NCBI GenBank assembly: GCA_014654415.1
Contig: JACWDC010000005.1
Span: 1 to 64,000 of the forward strand
DNA length: 64,000 nt
Direction of reading: 5' to 3'
From: Pelagibacterales bacterium SAG-MED05
GTDB lineage: Bacteria; Pseudomonadota; Alphaproteobacteria; Pelagibacterales; Pelagibacteraceae
A program made the position numbers and the translations under genes. Every line of letters begins with the position of its first letter. Within the stretch, counting starts at the first letter, position 1. Shown here one piece after another: positions 11,607 through 21,152 of this stretch. The notes beneath the pieces are model-generated. The model worked only from the letters and a program-made list of their open reading frames with translations. It ran no database searches and was not told where the DNA came from.

Positions 11607-13441
11607 TGGACAGCTTAGAGCAAGGAAAAAAAATCATAAAAGATAAAATACCTTTGATATCTAAAAATCCTGGGGTTTATAAAATGCTTAGTTCTACAGG
11701 GGAAATACTTTATATTGGAAAAGCAAAAAATATTCCTAATAGACTTAAAAGTTACGTAACTGAGTCTAATTTACCTATAAGAACTGAGAGAATGTTATCT
11801 CTAACTCATAATCTTGAGACAACAACTACTAATAACGAAAGTGAAGCTCTGCTTTTGGAGGCAAACTTAATAAAAAAACATAAACCTAGATATAATATTC
11901 TTTTAAGGGATGATAAATCTTTTCCTTATATTTACATTGGCAATAAAGACAAATGGCCACAACTAACAAAGCTAAGAGGGAAAAAATCTAAATCCGGATA
12001 TTATTTTGGACCTTTTGCTTCAATAGGTTCAGCAAACTGGACTATTAAAATATTACAAAAAATTTTTCAGTTAAGAGTGTGTGATGACACAGTTTTTAAA
12101 AATAGAGAAAGACCATGTATACTTTATCAAATCAAAAGATGTTCGGCTCCTTGTGTGCAGCACATTTCGGAAAAAGAATATAAGTCAACAGTAAATGACG
12201 CTGTTGAGTTTATATCTGGTAAATCTAGAAGAATTCAAAAAAATTTATCTAAGGAAATGGAAAAAGCAAGCAAGGATCTTGATTATGAAAAAGCAGCAAT
12301 CGCAAGAGATAGAATAAAGGCTTTAACTCAAATACAAACATCCCAAAAAATAAATCAAACTAATTTAGATGAAGCAGATGTTATAAGTATTTATAAAGAA
12401 ACAGGTAAAACTTGCATTCAAGTCTTCTTTTTTAGATCTAAACAAAACTGGGGTAATCAAGCCTTCTATCCCAAACATGATCCGGATGATAGTATTAAAG
12501 ACATTCTCGCTTCTTTTATATCGCAATTTTATGAAAATAAAACAATACCGATTCTTATTATAACAAATTTTGAAGTTAGTGAAAGAAGGCTGTTAGAAAA
12601 AACTTTTTCAAATAAAGAAAACAAAAAAGTTATAATAAAACAAGCAAAATCTAAGAATGAAATAAATATTTCTAAACTTGCAGAAAAAAATGCAAAACAG
12701 GCCTTAACTCAAAAACTAATCCAGTCAAATAAAAATAACGATTTAATTGAAAATTTAGCAAAAAAATTCAAACTTAATAACAATGTCGATTTAATAGAAG
12801 TTTATGACAATAGTCATATTCAAGGATCAGACTCTATTGGAGCTTTAATTTGTTTTGGAAACGAGGGTTTTATTAAAAGAAGATATAGAAAATTTAATAT
12901 TAAAAATGATAAAATTAAAGGTGATGATTATGGAATGATGAAAGAAGTGTTGTTTAGAAGATTTTCAAAAGCTATTAAAGAAAAATCTGGGTCACTTTCT
13001 TTACCAGATTTAGTCATGATCGATGGTGGAAAAGGGCAATACTCTGTTTCTAGAGAAGTTTTAAATGAGCTGGGTTTACATGATTTACCTATTTTAGCTA
13101 TAGCAAAAGGTAAGAGAAGAAATGCTGGTGAAGAAAAAATTTATTATGAAAATAAAGAATTTATTTTAAACAGAAATGATCCCTTATTATTTTTCATTCA
13201 AAGATTAAGAGATGAAGCACATAGATTTGCCATAAGTGTTCATAGAGCAAAGAGGAAGAAAAACTTAAGTAAGTCTTTGCTTGATCAAATTGAAGGAATT
13301 GGTCGTCAAAGAAAAAGAGCTCTATTAAATCATTTTGGTTCTGCAAGAGCCGTAGAATCAGCTAGTTTTGATGACTTGAAATCTGTAGAAGGAATTGAAG
13401 ACAGCATAGCTAAGAAAATATATAATTATTTCCACGAATAA
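11606..13441 (+). CDS. uvrC: Excinuclease ABC subunit UvrC
   Basis: GIY-YIG-type N-terminus ([21 protein letters not shown]), central UVR motif, C-terminal HhH. Confidence 0.97.
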   Translation: MDSLEQGKKIIKDKIPLISKNPGVYKMLSSTGEILYIGKAKNIPNRLKSYVTESNLPIRTERMLSLTHNLETTTTNNESEALLLEANLIKKHKPRYNILLRDDKSFPYIYIGNKDKWPQLTKLRGKKSKSGYYFGPFASIGSANWTIKILQKIFQLRVCDDTVFKNRERPCILYQIKRCSAPCVQHISEKEYKSTVNDAVEFISGKSRRIQKNLSKEMEKASKDLDYEKAAIARDRIKALTQIQTSQKINQTNLDEADVISIYKETGKTCIQVFFFRSKQNWGNQAFYPKHDPDDSIKDILASFISQFYENKTIPILIITNFEVSERRLLEKTFSNKENKKVIIKQAKSKNEINISKLAEKNAKQALTQKLIQSNKNNDLIENLAKKFKLNNNVDLIEVYDNSHIQGSDSIGALICFGNEGFIKRRYRKFNIKNDKIKGDDYGMMKEVLFRRFSKAIKEKSGSLSLPDLVMIDGGKGQYSVSREVLNELGLHDLPILAIAKGKRRNAGEEKIYYENKEFILNRNDPLLFFIQRLRDEAHRFAISVHRAKRKKNLSKSLLDQIEGIGRQRKRALLNHFGSARAVESASFDDLKSVEGIEDSIAKKIYNYFHE

Positions 13442-13443
13442 AT

Positions 13444-14025
13444 ATGAAAATACCTAATATTTTAACTATTGGCAGGATTATAATCGTTCCAATTTTTGTT
13501 TTAACTTTCTTTATTCCAGGTTTTTTTGGAGACTTAATTCCTTTTTTTATATTTATTCTAGCCAGTTTTACTGATTATTTAGATGGTTTATTGGCAAGAG
13601 TATTTAAAGAAGAATCTAAATTAGGGGAATTATTAGATCCAATAGCTGATAAAATTATTGTTGCTGCAGCATTAATATTATTAGTGATGAATGGAACTAT
13701 CAAAAACTATGAAGTAATTGCTGCTATAATAATACTTACCAGAGAAATTCTTATTTCTGGATTAAGAGAATTTCTAGCTAAAACGAGTGTATCAATTCAA
13801 GTAACCAGCTTGGCTAAATTAAAAACATTATTGCAGATGCTTTCAATCGCAATACTTTTAACTGGAGAAAGTGGAAACAAAATAATCAATTTTCAAGATT
13901 ACAATGCTCAAACTATTGGTATTATTCTTCTATGGCTTTCAGCTGCCTTAACATTATATACGGGTTATGATTATGTTATAAAAGGTATAGACCATGCCAT
14001 TAATGAAGATAAAAAGGATGAATAA
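13444..14025 (+). CDS. pgsA: CDP-diacylglycerol--glycerol-3-phosphate 3-phosphatidyltransferase
   Basis: CDP-alcohol phosphotransferase motif DYLDGLLARVFKEESKLGELLDPIADK. Confidence 0.95.
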   Translation: MKIPNILTIGRIIIVPIFVLTFFIPGFFGDLIPFFIFILASFTDYLDGLLARVFKEESKLGELLDPIADKIIVAAALILLVMNGTIKNYEVIAAIIILTREILISGLREFLAKTSVSIQVTSLAKLKTLLQMLSIAILLTGESGNKIINFQDYNAQTIGIILLWLSAALTLYTGYDYVIKGIDHAINEDKKDE

Positions 14026-14768
14026 TGAGTTTAAGTGAAATAAATATTAGAGAAAAAGAATTCCACAATAAGCTTCAATCCAAACCAAAAGGAAGATTTG
14101 AGAATATATTCTATAAGGCTATAAGTAATTGTGGTGAAGATTTTTTAATTTATCTAAAAGACAAAGCTAAAAACTCAGAAATTTTGGATTACGGTTGTGG
14201 TTTAGGTTCATTTGCTGAAAAAGTAATAAAGTACAATCCTAGAAAAATAACTGGAATTGATATTTCTGAAATATCAATAGATAAAGCTAAAAAAAAAGCC
14301 AAAGAACTTAATATTGATATAAATTACAAAGTAGATAATTGTGAAAAAACTAGTTTACATCAAAATAGCTTTGATATTGTCTATGGAACTGGAATCTTGC
14401 ATCATTTAGAGATAAATAAGTGTTTAGATGAAATACATAGAGTGTTAAGATCAAATGGACTACTGCTATTTATAGAACCTTTAGGAACAAATCCAATAAT
14501 TAATCTTTACAGAAAATTAACTCCAAATGCTCGATCAAAAGATGAACATCCTTTAATAAAAAAAGATTTCGAATATCTTAATAAAAAATTTGTAGATGTT
14601 AAAATAAGATATTATGGATTTTTAACTTTAATATTTTTTCCATTTTATAAAACACCAAAAAAATCAAAATTCTTTGAATTATTAGTTTCTTTTGATCAAT
14701 TGCTATTTAAATTTAAATTTTTTCAAATATTAGCTTGGTCAGTACTAATCTCAGCTAAAAAAGATTAA
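14025..14768 (+). CDS. Class I SAM-dependent methyltransferase
   Basis: LDYGCGLGSFAEKV, GIDISEISI, GTGILHHL. Confidence 0.85.
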   Translation: MSLSEINIREKEFHNKLQSKPKGRFENIFYKAISNCGEDFLIYLKDKAKNSEILDYGCGLGSFAEKVIKYNPRKITGIDISEISIDKAKKKAKELNIDINYKVDNCEKTSLHQNSFDIVYGTGILHHLEINKCLDEIHRVLRSNGLLLFIEPLGTNPIINLYRKLTPNARSKDEHPLIKKDFEYLNKKFVDVKIRYYGFLTLIFFPFYKTPKKSKFFELLVSFDQLLFKFKFFQILAWSVLISAKKD

Positions 14769-15652
14769 GCAGCAGTTTTTTTTCTTACTAAATCTTGGTA
14801 ACTGTTATTAAGGTCTGTGATTACATCACAGACTTTAAAGTTGTAATCGTTAATTTGAGAAACTGGAGTAACTTCAGCAGCTGTGCCAGTTAAAAAACAA
14901 CCGACAAAATTTTTCATTTCCTCTGGTTTAATTTTTCTTTCTATCAACTTTATACTCTTGGCTTTAGCAATTTTAATTACTTCTCGTCTAGTGATCCCAT
15001 CTAAAAAAGAGTCTGGAATAGGTGTATGTAATTCACCTGATTCATTTTTAAAAAATATATTGGCTCCTGTTGCCTCAGCGATATTTCCTTCGTGATCTAA
15101 CATTAAAGAATCTGTAAATCCTTTGCTTTCTGCTTCATGTTTTGAAAGTGTGCATATCATATATAAGCCAGCGGCTTTGGTATCCCAAGGAACAGAGTTT
15201 GGATTCGGCCTTCTCCATGATGAGATATTTAATCTTATTCCTTTTAACTTTAATTTAGGATCAAAGTAAGAACCCCATTCCCAAGTAGCAATTGCAACAT
15301 GAATTTTATTTTTCTGAGCAGAGATAGCCATCATTTCGCTACCTCTCCAGATTACTGGTCTAACGTAACCATTCTGAACTTTTTGAATATTAACAATATT
15401 TTTACAAGCATGGTTTATCTCTTCTTGACTATAAGGAACTTTAATTCCCATTCTCTTAGCAGAGTAAAATAATCTTTCCGTATGCTCCTCTAATTTAAAA
15501 ATGTCACCATCATACACACGTTCGCCTTCAAAAACGCAGCTAGCATAATGAAGTCCATGATTTAAAACATGAATATTTGCATCGGCCCAATTAACAGTTT
15601 TGCCATTAAACCAAATTTTTCCAGATCTTTTATCGTATGGTATGCTTTCCAT
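14765..15652 (-). CDS. ilvE: Branched-chain amino acid aminotransferase
   Basis: Class IV aminotransferase: SCVFEGERVYDG, EATGANIFF, FLTGTAAEVTPV. Confidence 0.94.
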   Translation of the reverse strand: MESIPYDKRSGKIWFNGKTVNWADANIHVLNHGLHYASCVFEGERVYDGDIFKLEEHTERLFYSAKRMGIKVPYSQEEINHACKNIVNIQKVQNGYVRPVIWRGSEMMAISAQKNKIHVAIATWEWGSYFDPKLKLKGIRLNISSWRRPNPNSVPWDTKAAGLYMICTLSKHEAESKGFTDSLMLDHEGNIAEATGANIFFKNESGELHTPIPDSFLDGITRREVIKIAKAKSIKLIERKIKPEEMKNFVGCFLTGTAAEVTPVSQINDYNFKVCDVITDLNNSYQDLVRKKTAA

Positions 15653-15672
15653 TAAGAAGTAAATATATAGAT

Positions 15673-15689
15673 TTTTTTGTTACAAAAAA
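15673..15689. promoter_or_regulatory. 17-bp perfect palindrome, candidate MarR/PetP operator
   Basis: TTTTTTGT-T-ACAAAAAA in the ilvE/petP divergent intergenic region. Confidence 0.35.
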
Positions 15690-15729
15690 GTATATTTCTT
15701 ACTAGGATAAGTCAATATAACTTACCATT

Positions 15730-16170
15730 ATGAAAGATTTACTTTATCTTAAAGACGAGCAAATTAAAGACTGTATTCAACTTTTGTTTTATGCTTATCG
15801 AGAAACTTTTGCTGATCCTAAAGAAGTATTATCAAAAAAGTTTTTTGGGCCAGCTCATTTAAGGTCTTTAAATCTTATAGAAAGGTATCCTGGAATAAGT
15901 CTTGGAGAATTAATATTTAAATTAAAAGTAACCAAACAAAGTTTAAACAGAGTACTAAGAGATTTGATTAAATCAAAAATGATAAAACAGATTAAAGATG
16001 AAAGTGATACAAGAAAGAAAAATTTATTTCTTGATAAAGAGGGAAAAATTTTTTTTGAAGCTGTATATAATTCACAACGAAAAAGAATATTTAATGCTTT
16101 AAAAAATTCAAGTTCTGATTCAGTAATAAAATTTAAAGAAGTTTTAAAAAAAATTATAGATGGGAAATAA
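15730..16170 (+). CDS. petP: MarR family regulator, PetP-like
   Basis: wHTH LKVTKQSLNRVLRDLIKSKMI; N-terminal LLFYAYRETFADP resembles PetP; followed by OmpR-type regulator. Confidence 0.75.
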   Translation: MKDLLYLKDEQIKDCIQLLFYAYRETFADPKEVLSKKFFGPAHLRSLNLIERYPGISLGELIFKLKVTKQSLNRVLRDLIKSKMIKQIKDESDTRKKNLFLDKEGKIFFEAVYNSQRKRIFNALKNSSSDSVIKFKEVLKKIIDGK

Positions 16171-16837
16171 CAAAATACATATTTTAGTTGTAGATGACGA
16201 TAATCGAATTAGAGATCTTTTAAAAGAATATTTAACTGAAAAAGATTATGTAGTTTCAACGTCAAATAATGCTGAAAATGCAAAAATAAAGATTAGTCAA
16301 TTTAAGTTTGATTTAATTGTCTTAGATGTAATGATGCCAGGACAAAACGGTTATGAGCTTACCAAAGAAATAAAAAAAAATATGGAAATTCCTATAATAT
16401 TATTAACTGCAAAAGGAGAGGTGGAAAACAGAATTAAAGGTTTAGAGCTAGGGGCAGATGATTATATTGGGAAACCTTTTGAGCCAAAAGAATTGCTGTT
16501 AAGAATAAAAAATTTAACTAACAAGAATAAAAAAATTGATCTAAATATCAAACACTTTGTAGGCCACGCTCAAATAGATTTGAATAAAATGAATATAATT
16601 TTGGAAGAACAAGATAAAAAAATAAATCTATCTGAAAAAAAAGTTTTAGTTGAAATGCTTTCGAATCCTGGAAAAACTTACTCTCGAGAAGAGATCGGTA
16701 AAATATCTGGTATTAGCCAAGAGAGATCAATAGATGTTATGATCACTAGGTTGAGACAAAAAATAGAAATAAATCCTAAAAATCCAAAATATCTACAAAC
16801 TATAAGAGGGTCAGGCTATGTTCTCTGGATTGAATAA
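16160..16837 (+). CDS. petR: OmpR/PhoB family response regulator, PetR-like
   Basis: Receiver (LVVDDDNRIRDLL, DLIVLDVMMPG, LLTAKGE) plus winged-helix output domain; immediately follows PetP-like gene. Confidence 0.8.
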   Translation: MGNNKIHILVVDDDNRIRDLLKEYLTEKDYVVSTSNNAENAKIKISQFKFDLIVLDVMMPGQNGYELTKEIKKNMEIPIILLTAKGEVENRIKGLELGADDYIGKPFEPKELLLRIKNLTNKNKKIDLNIKHFVGHAQIDLNKMNIILEEQDKKINLSEKKVLVEMLSNPGKTYSREEIGKISGISQERSIDVMITRLRQKIEINPKNPKYLQTIRGSGYVLWIE

Positions 16838-18134
16838 ATTATTAAAAATCATTTTGCCAAAAAGATTATTTTACAGAGCTCTTATAATAGTTGCGGCTCC
16901 AACCATTATATTGCAATTAATTATTACCGTTGTTTTCTATGATAGTATATGGATTAAAGCTAACAAAACCATAACTCGATCTTTGGTTTCACAATTGAAA
17001 ACGATTCAAAATGCATATTTAAACAATAAAGATAATTTAGATTTTTTTACTGACAGCTATAAAAATAATTTTAATTTTGAAATTAGCATTAATAATAATC
17101 CATTTCCATCATCAAGTGGTGAGAGAAAATTCAGTCCCATGGACAGATCTTTAAGACGTGAATTAAAATCATCTTTTGGAAATAATAATTATTGGTTTAA
17201 TACATCAAAATTTAAAAATGCTGTAGAAATTAAAATAAAATCAGAAAATGAAGTAATGGAGTTTTTAGTGCCTAAAGAGATGGTGGCTACATCTTCTGTA
17301 AGATTATTTATTTTATGGACGACTCTACCTTCAATAGTTTTAATTTTAATTGCATTAATTTTTCTTAAAAATCAAACCAGACCATTAGCTAAACTTGCAA
17401 AAGCTGCCGAAAGATTTGGCAAAGGAGATTATGTTAATAATTTCAGGCCTTCAGGAGCAGCCGAAATTAGAAAAGCTGCATACGAATTTGATAGAATGGC
17501 AAAAAGGATTAATCGTCATCTAAATCAAAGATCTGAAATGTTATCTGGAATAAGTCATGACTTAAGAACTCCTCTCACTAGATTAAAGTTACAATTAGCA
17601 ATGATAAAAGAAAAGGATATTTCAGCAAATATGTCCAAAGATATTGATGAAATGGAGGGCATGCTTAATGATTATTTACAATTTGCAAAAACTCAAACCA
17701 AAGAAAGCACCTCCACAATTAATTTATCTAATTTGTTTAATGAAATTAAAAATGATTTAAAAAACGAAAACCTTACTCTAATAGATTCAGAAGAAATTAT
17801 TTTAACAGGAAGAGCTTCTTCTTTAAAAAGATGCTTTGAGAATGTTATTAATAATGGTCTAATCTATGGAGAAAAAGTATATGTAAACCTAAATAAAAGT
17901 TCTAATAGAATAATAATAAATATTGAAGATAACGGTCCAGGCATACCCGAAGAGCAGTATAGAAATGTTTTTAAACCTTTTTTCAGACTAGATAAAAGTA
18001 GAAGCCTTAATAAATCAGGAGTTGGTTTAGGTCTAGCTATAGTTGAAGATATAATTAATTCCCATGGTGGCAATATTCAACTTGGAAAAAGTCAGTATAA
18101 AGGTCTGCAAGTTAAGATTTCTTTACCTTTTTAG
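16818..18134 (+). CDS. EnvZ-like sensor histidine kinase
   Basis: HAMP region, H-box ISHDLRTPLTRLKLQ, ATPase motifs DNGPGIPEE and GVGLGLAIVEDI. Confidence 0.92.
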   Translation: MFSGLNKLLKIILPKRLFYRALIIVAAPTIILQLIITVVFYDSIWIKANKTITRSLVSQLKTIQNAYLNNKDNLDFFTDSYKNNFNFEISINNNPFPSSSGERKFSPMDRSLRRELKSSFGNNNYWFNTSKFKNAVEIKIKSENEVMEFLVPKEMVATSSVRLFILWTTLPSIVLILIALIFLKNQTRPLAKLAKAAERFGKGDYVNNFRPSGAAEIRKAAYEFDRMAKRINRHLNQRSEMLSGISHDLRTPLTRLKLQLAMIKEKDISANMSKDIDEMEGMLNDYLQFAKTQTKESTSTINLSNLFNEIKNDLKNENLTLIDSEEIILTGRASSLKRCFENVINNGLIYGEKVYVNLNKSSNRIIINIEDNGPGIPEEQYRNVFKPFFRLDKSRSLNKSGVGLGLAIVEDIINSHGGNIQLGKSQYKGLQVKISLPF

Positions 18135-18357
18135 TTTTCTTTCTATTTGATAATTTCCTTATAGCTAGTTCTTGTTTTTGAACCAATTTTTTTAAAATTT
18201 CAAATTCTTCTCTTGAAACAAGTTGAAATTTATTAATTAACTTGTCTCTTGTAAATTTCAGATCAGTAGATATTTCTTTTTTGATATCTTTTGAGGTTAG
18301 AATTCCATTCTCAACTAAACTAGATAAAGTCTTTAATAATTTTTCAGAATTACTCAT
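18112..18357 (-). CDS. ubiK: UbiK/BMFP-family accessory protein
   Basis: 81 aa with BMFP-like coiled coil VSREEFEILKKLVQKQELAIRKL. Confidence 0.65.
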   Translation of the reverse strand: MSNSEKLLKTLSSLVENGILTSKDIKKEISTDLKFTRDKLINKFQLVSREEFEILKKLVQKQELAIRKLSNRKKTKKVKKS

Positions 18358-18408
18358 AATTTATCTTATTTGATAGAAAAATTAATTTCAAATATGATAT
18401 AAGAAATT

Positions 18409-19197
18409 ATGTACACCCATGATTTAGACCCTATTTTGTTTGATTTTGGGTTTTTAGTTATCAGATGGTATTCACTTGCTTATATTTTCGGGATTTTGAT
18501 TGGTTGGTGGTTAGGTAAAAGAATCATCTTGAAGAGATTTCAAAATCTTAATTTCAATTTAGAAATAAAAGAATTTGATAATTTAATTACTTATATAATC
18601 ATATCCATGTTGGTAGGAGGTAGAATTGGTTATATTTTATTTTATAATTTTGGATATTACTTATCAAATCCACTTGATATTCTAAAAATTTGGGAGGGTG
18701 GTATGTCTTTCCATGGAGCATTAATAGCTATAATTTTAGGTACTTATTGGTTTTCAATAAAGAAAAATATACCAACTTTTTTCTTATTAGATATAATCGC
18801 CTTCGTTGCCCCAATAGGAATATTTTTTGGAAGAGTAGCTAATTTTATTAATGGAGAATTGATTGGCAAAACAACAGACGTTTTCTGGGGAGTTATTTTT
18901 CCTAACATTGATAATAACATAAGGCACCCATCACAATTATATGAGGCTTTTTTTGAAGGTGTATTTTTATTTATTATCATGAATTTAATCTTATTTAGAA
19001 ATAATTATAAAACTGGAACTTGCTCTTATATGTTTTTAATTTTTTATGGTATTTTTAGAACATTTTCTGAGTTCTTTAGAGAGCCAGATTCACAGGTTGG
19101 ATATTTATTTAATCACTTTAGTATGGGAATGATTTTAAGTTTTTTAATGATATTGGCTGGTATAATTATTTTTTTAAAAAAAAATGATATCAAATAA
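18409..19197 (+). CDS. lgt: Prolipoprotein diacylglyceryl transferase
   Basis: WEGGMSFHGALIA, GRVANFINGELIGK, RHPSQLYEA. Confidence 0.97.
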   Translation: MYTHDLDPILFDFGFLVIRWYSLAYIFGILIGWWLGKRIILKRFQNLNFNLEIKEFDNLITYIIISMLVGGRIGYILFYNFGYYLSNPLDILKIWEGGMSFHGALIAIILGTYWFSIKKNIPTFFLLDIIAFVAPIGIFFGRVANFINGELIGKTTDVFWGVIFPNIDNNIRHPSQLYEAFFEGVFLFIIMNLILFRNNYKTGTCSYMFLIFYGIFRTFSEFFREPDSQVGYLFNHFSMGMILSFLMILAGIIIFLKKNDIK

Positions 19198-20248
19198 AAA
19201 TTTTTTTAATAATTCTAAAGTGCTTCCCGTTGATCAATTTATTGAAAATGTTCTTTATAAAAAAAAGGTTGGTTATTACTCATCAAAGATTCCTTTCGGT
19301 AAAAAAGGAGATTTTTTAACTGCCCCAGGTATATCAAATTTATTTTCTGAAATAATTGGAATATGGCTTATATCAACCTGGAATACTTTAGGTAGACCTA
19401 AAAGATTTAATATAGTTGAACTTGGCCCCGGAGATGGAAGTTTAACAAAAATTTTACTTAAAACATTTCAACAATTTTCCACATTTAATCAAGCAGCTAA
19501 TATTTTTTTATATGAAAAAAGTAATTTATTAAAGAAATTACAAAAAAAAAATATAAATAATTTAAAAGTAAAATGGATAAAAAATTTTACTAGCATAAAA
19601 AAAGGGCCAATTATTTTTTTTGGTAATGAGTTTTTTGATGCAATACCAATTAAACAATTTACTCGTAAAAAAAATCTTTTGTTGGAAAAATATTATTCAT
19701 TGAATAAAAAAAATAAAATTGATGAAATTTATAAAAAAGCTTCTAATAGATATATCTCTCAGATAAAAAAGTTTAAAATTTTAAAAAATTTAAAATTTGT
19801 TGAGTTTCCAAAATTAGGACTTGATGAATTAAATAAGATAGTCAAAAAAATAGCAAAGCTTGAAGGCGGTCTTCTTCTAATTGATTACGGCTATTTAACT
19901 CCTAAAAATAAAAATACATTACAATCTCTAATAAAACACAAAAAAAATAAATTATTAGACAATTTAGGTAAAGCAGACATAACTTCTTTGGTTAATTTTA
20001 ACCTTTTGAATGAGTATTTTATTAATAATAATTTAAAAGTAAAAAAAGTTGTCACTCAAAAGTTTTTTTTAGAAAAAATGGGGATTATTGAGAGAGCTAA
20101 TAGTTTAAGTAAAAAAATGAGTTTCAAAGAACAATCAAATTTATATTTGAGATTAAAAAGATTACTAGACACAAAGTTGATGGGAGATTTGTTTAAAGTT
20201 ATTTTTACGTATAAATTCAAAAAAGATGACTTTATAGGATTTGAATAA
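19184..20248 (+). CDS. MidA/NDUFAF7-family SAM-dependent methyltransferase
   Basis: GDFLTAPGISNLFSEIIGIW, ELGPGDGSLTKILL, FGNEFFDAIPIKQF. Confidence 0.9.
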   Translation: MISNKNFFNNSKVLPVDQFIENVLYKKKVGYYSSKIPFGKKGDFLTAPGISNLFSEIIGIWLISTWNTLGRPKRFNIVELGPGDGSLTKILLKTFQQFSTFNQAANIFLYEKSNLLKKLQKKNINNLKVKWIKNFTSIKKGPIIFFGNEFFDAIPIKQFTRKKNLLLEKYYSLNKKNKIDEIYKKASNRYISQIKKFKILKNLKFVEFPKLGLDELNKIVKKIAKLEGGLLLIDYGYLTPKNKNTLQSLIKHKKNKLLDNLGKADITSLVNFNLLNEYFINNNLKVKKVVTQKFFLEKMGIIERANSLSKKMSFKEQSNLYLRLKRLLDTKLMGDLFKVIFTYKFKKDDFIGFE

Positions 20249-21006
20249 TGTTTTACTCAAAAAAATTAAAAAAATTCAAAAATATAAAGCACTGTTTCTT
20301 TTCTAGACGAGGAGGATTTTCAAAGGGAATCTACCAAAGCCTCAACTGTGGCGAGGGATCAAAAGATAACAAAAAAAATATTTATAGAAACTTATCTTTA
20401 GTGGCAAAAAAAATGAAAATAAATAAGGAAAGACTGTCACTGATGTACCAAACTCATAGCAACAAAGTAATTATCATTAATAAAAAAAATAAAAATTCTA
20501 AAAAATTTAACTCGGACGCACTAATAACAAAAGTGAAAGGAATTGCTTTAGGAGTTGTAACGGCAGATTGTGTTCCAATTATTCTTTATGATATTAAAAA
20601 TCAAATAATTGGATGTATTCATGCTGGGTGGAAAGGAGCTTCATCTGGAATAATAGAAAATACAGTAAAAAAATTTAAAAACCTTAATTCAAAAAATAAA
20701 ATTTTTGCAAGCATAGGACCATGTATTGGAAAAAAAAGTTACGAAGTCGATAGAGACTTTTATAAAAAATTTATATTAAAATCAAAAAAAAATGCAGTAT
20801 ACTTTTCAAAAAAAAATAAAAAAAAGAAATTATTTAATCTCAGAAAATACGTTAGTGACAAGCTAATAAAACTTAATGTAAAAGTTGACCACGTAAACCA
20901 CGATACTTTTAAGGAAAAGAGTATTTTTTTTAGCTATAGAAGGTCTCAAAAATTACAAGAAAAAGATTATGGCAGGTGTATCTCTATAATAAGTCTTGTC
21001 GAATAG
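20248..21006 (+). CDS. pgeF: Polyphenol oxidase / laccase-domain protein (YfiH family)
   Basis: TADCVPIILYD, GCIHAGWKGASSGI, GPCIGKKSYEV. Confidence 0.92.
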   Translation: MFYSKKLKKFKNIKHCFFSRRGGFSKGIYQSLNCGEGSKDNKKNIYRNLSLVAKKMKINKERLSLMYQTHSNKVIIINKKNKNSKKFNSDALITKVKGIALGVVTADCVPIILYDIKNQIIGCIHAGWKGASSGIIENTVKKFKNLNSKNKIFASIGPCIGKKSYEVDRDFYKKFILKSKKNAVYFSKKNKKKKLFNLRKYVSDKLIKLNVKVDHVNHDTFKEKSIFFSYRRSQKLQEKDYGRCISIISLVE

Positions 21007-21042
21007 ATAATTCAAAAAAACTGTCAAAGTTTAGACAAAATT

Positions 21043-21077
21043 AATTATTATATTAATAATTGTTAAAGCTCTTTAAC
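21043..21077. promoter_or_regulatory. Two adjacent perfect inverted repeats upstream of prs
   Basis: AATTATTA-TAT-TAATAATT (21043-21061) and GTTAAAG-CT-CTTTAAC (21062-21077). Confidence 0.3.
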
Positions 21078-21152
21078 GTAATCCTTCAACAACATATAAC
21101 TTGGATTTGGTTTGAAAACATGAAAAAATAGATATATAAGTAATTATATTTC

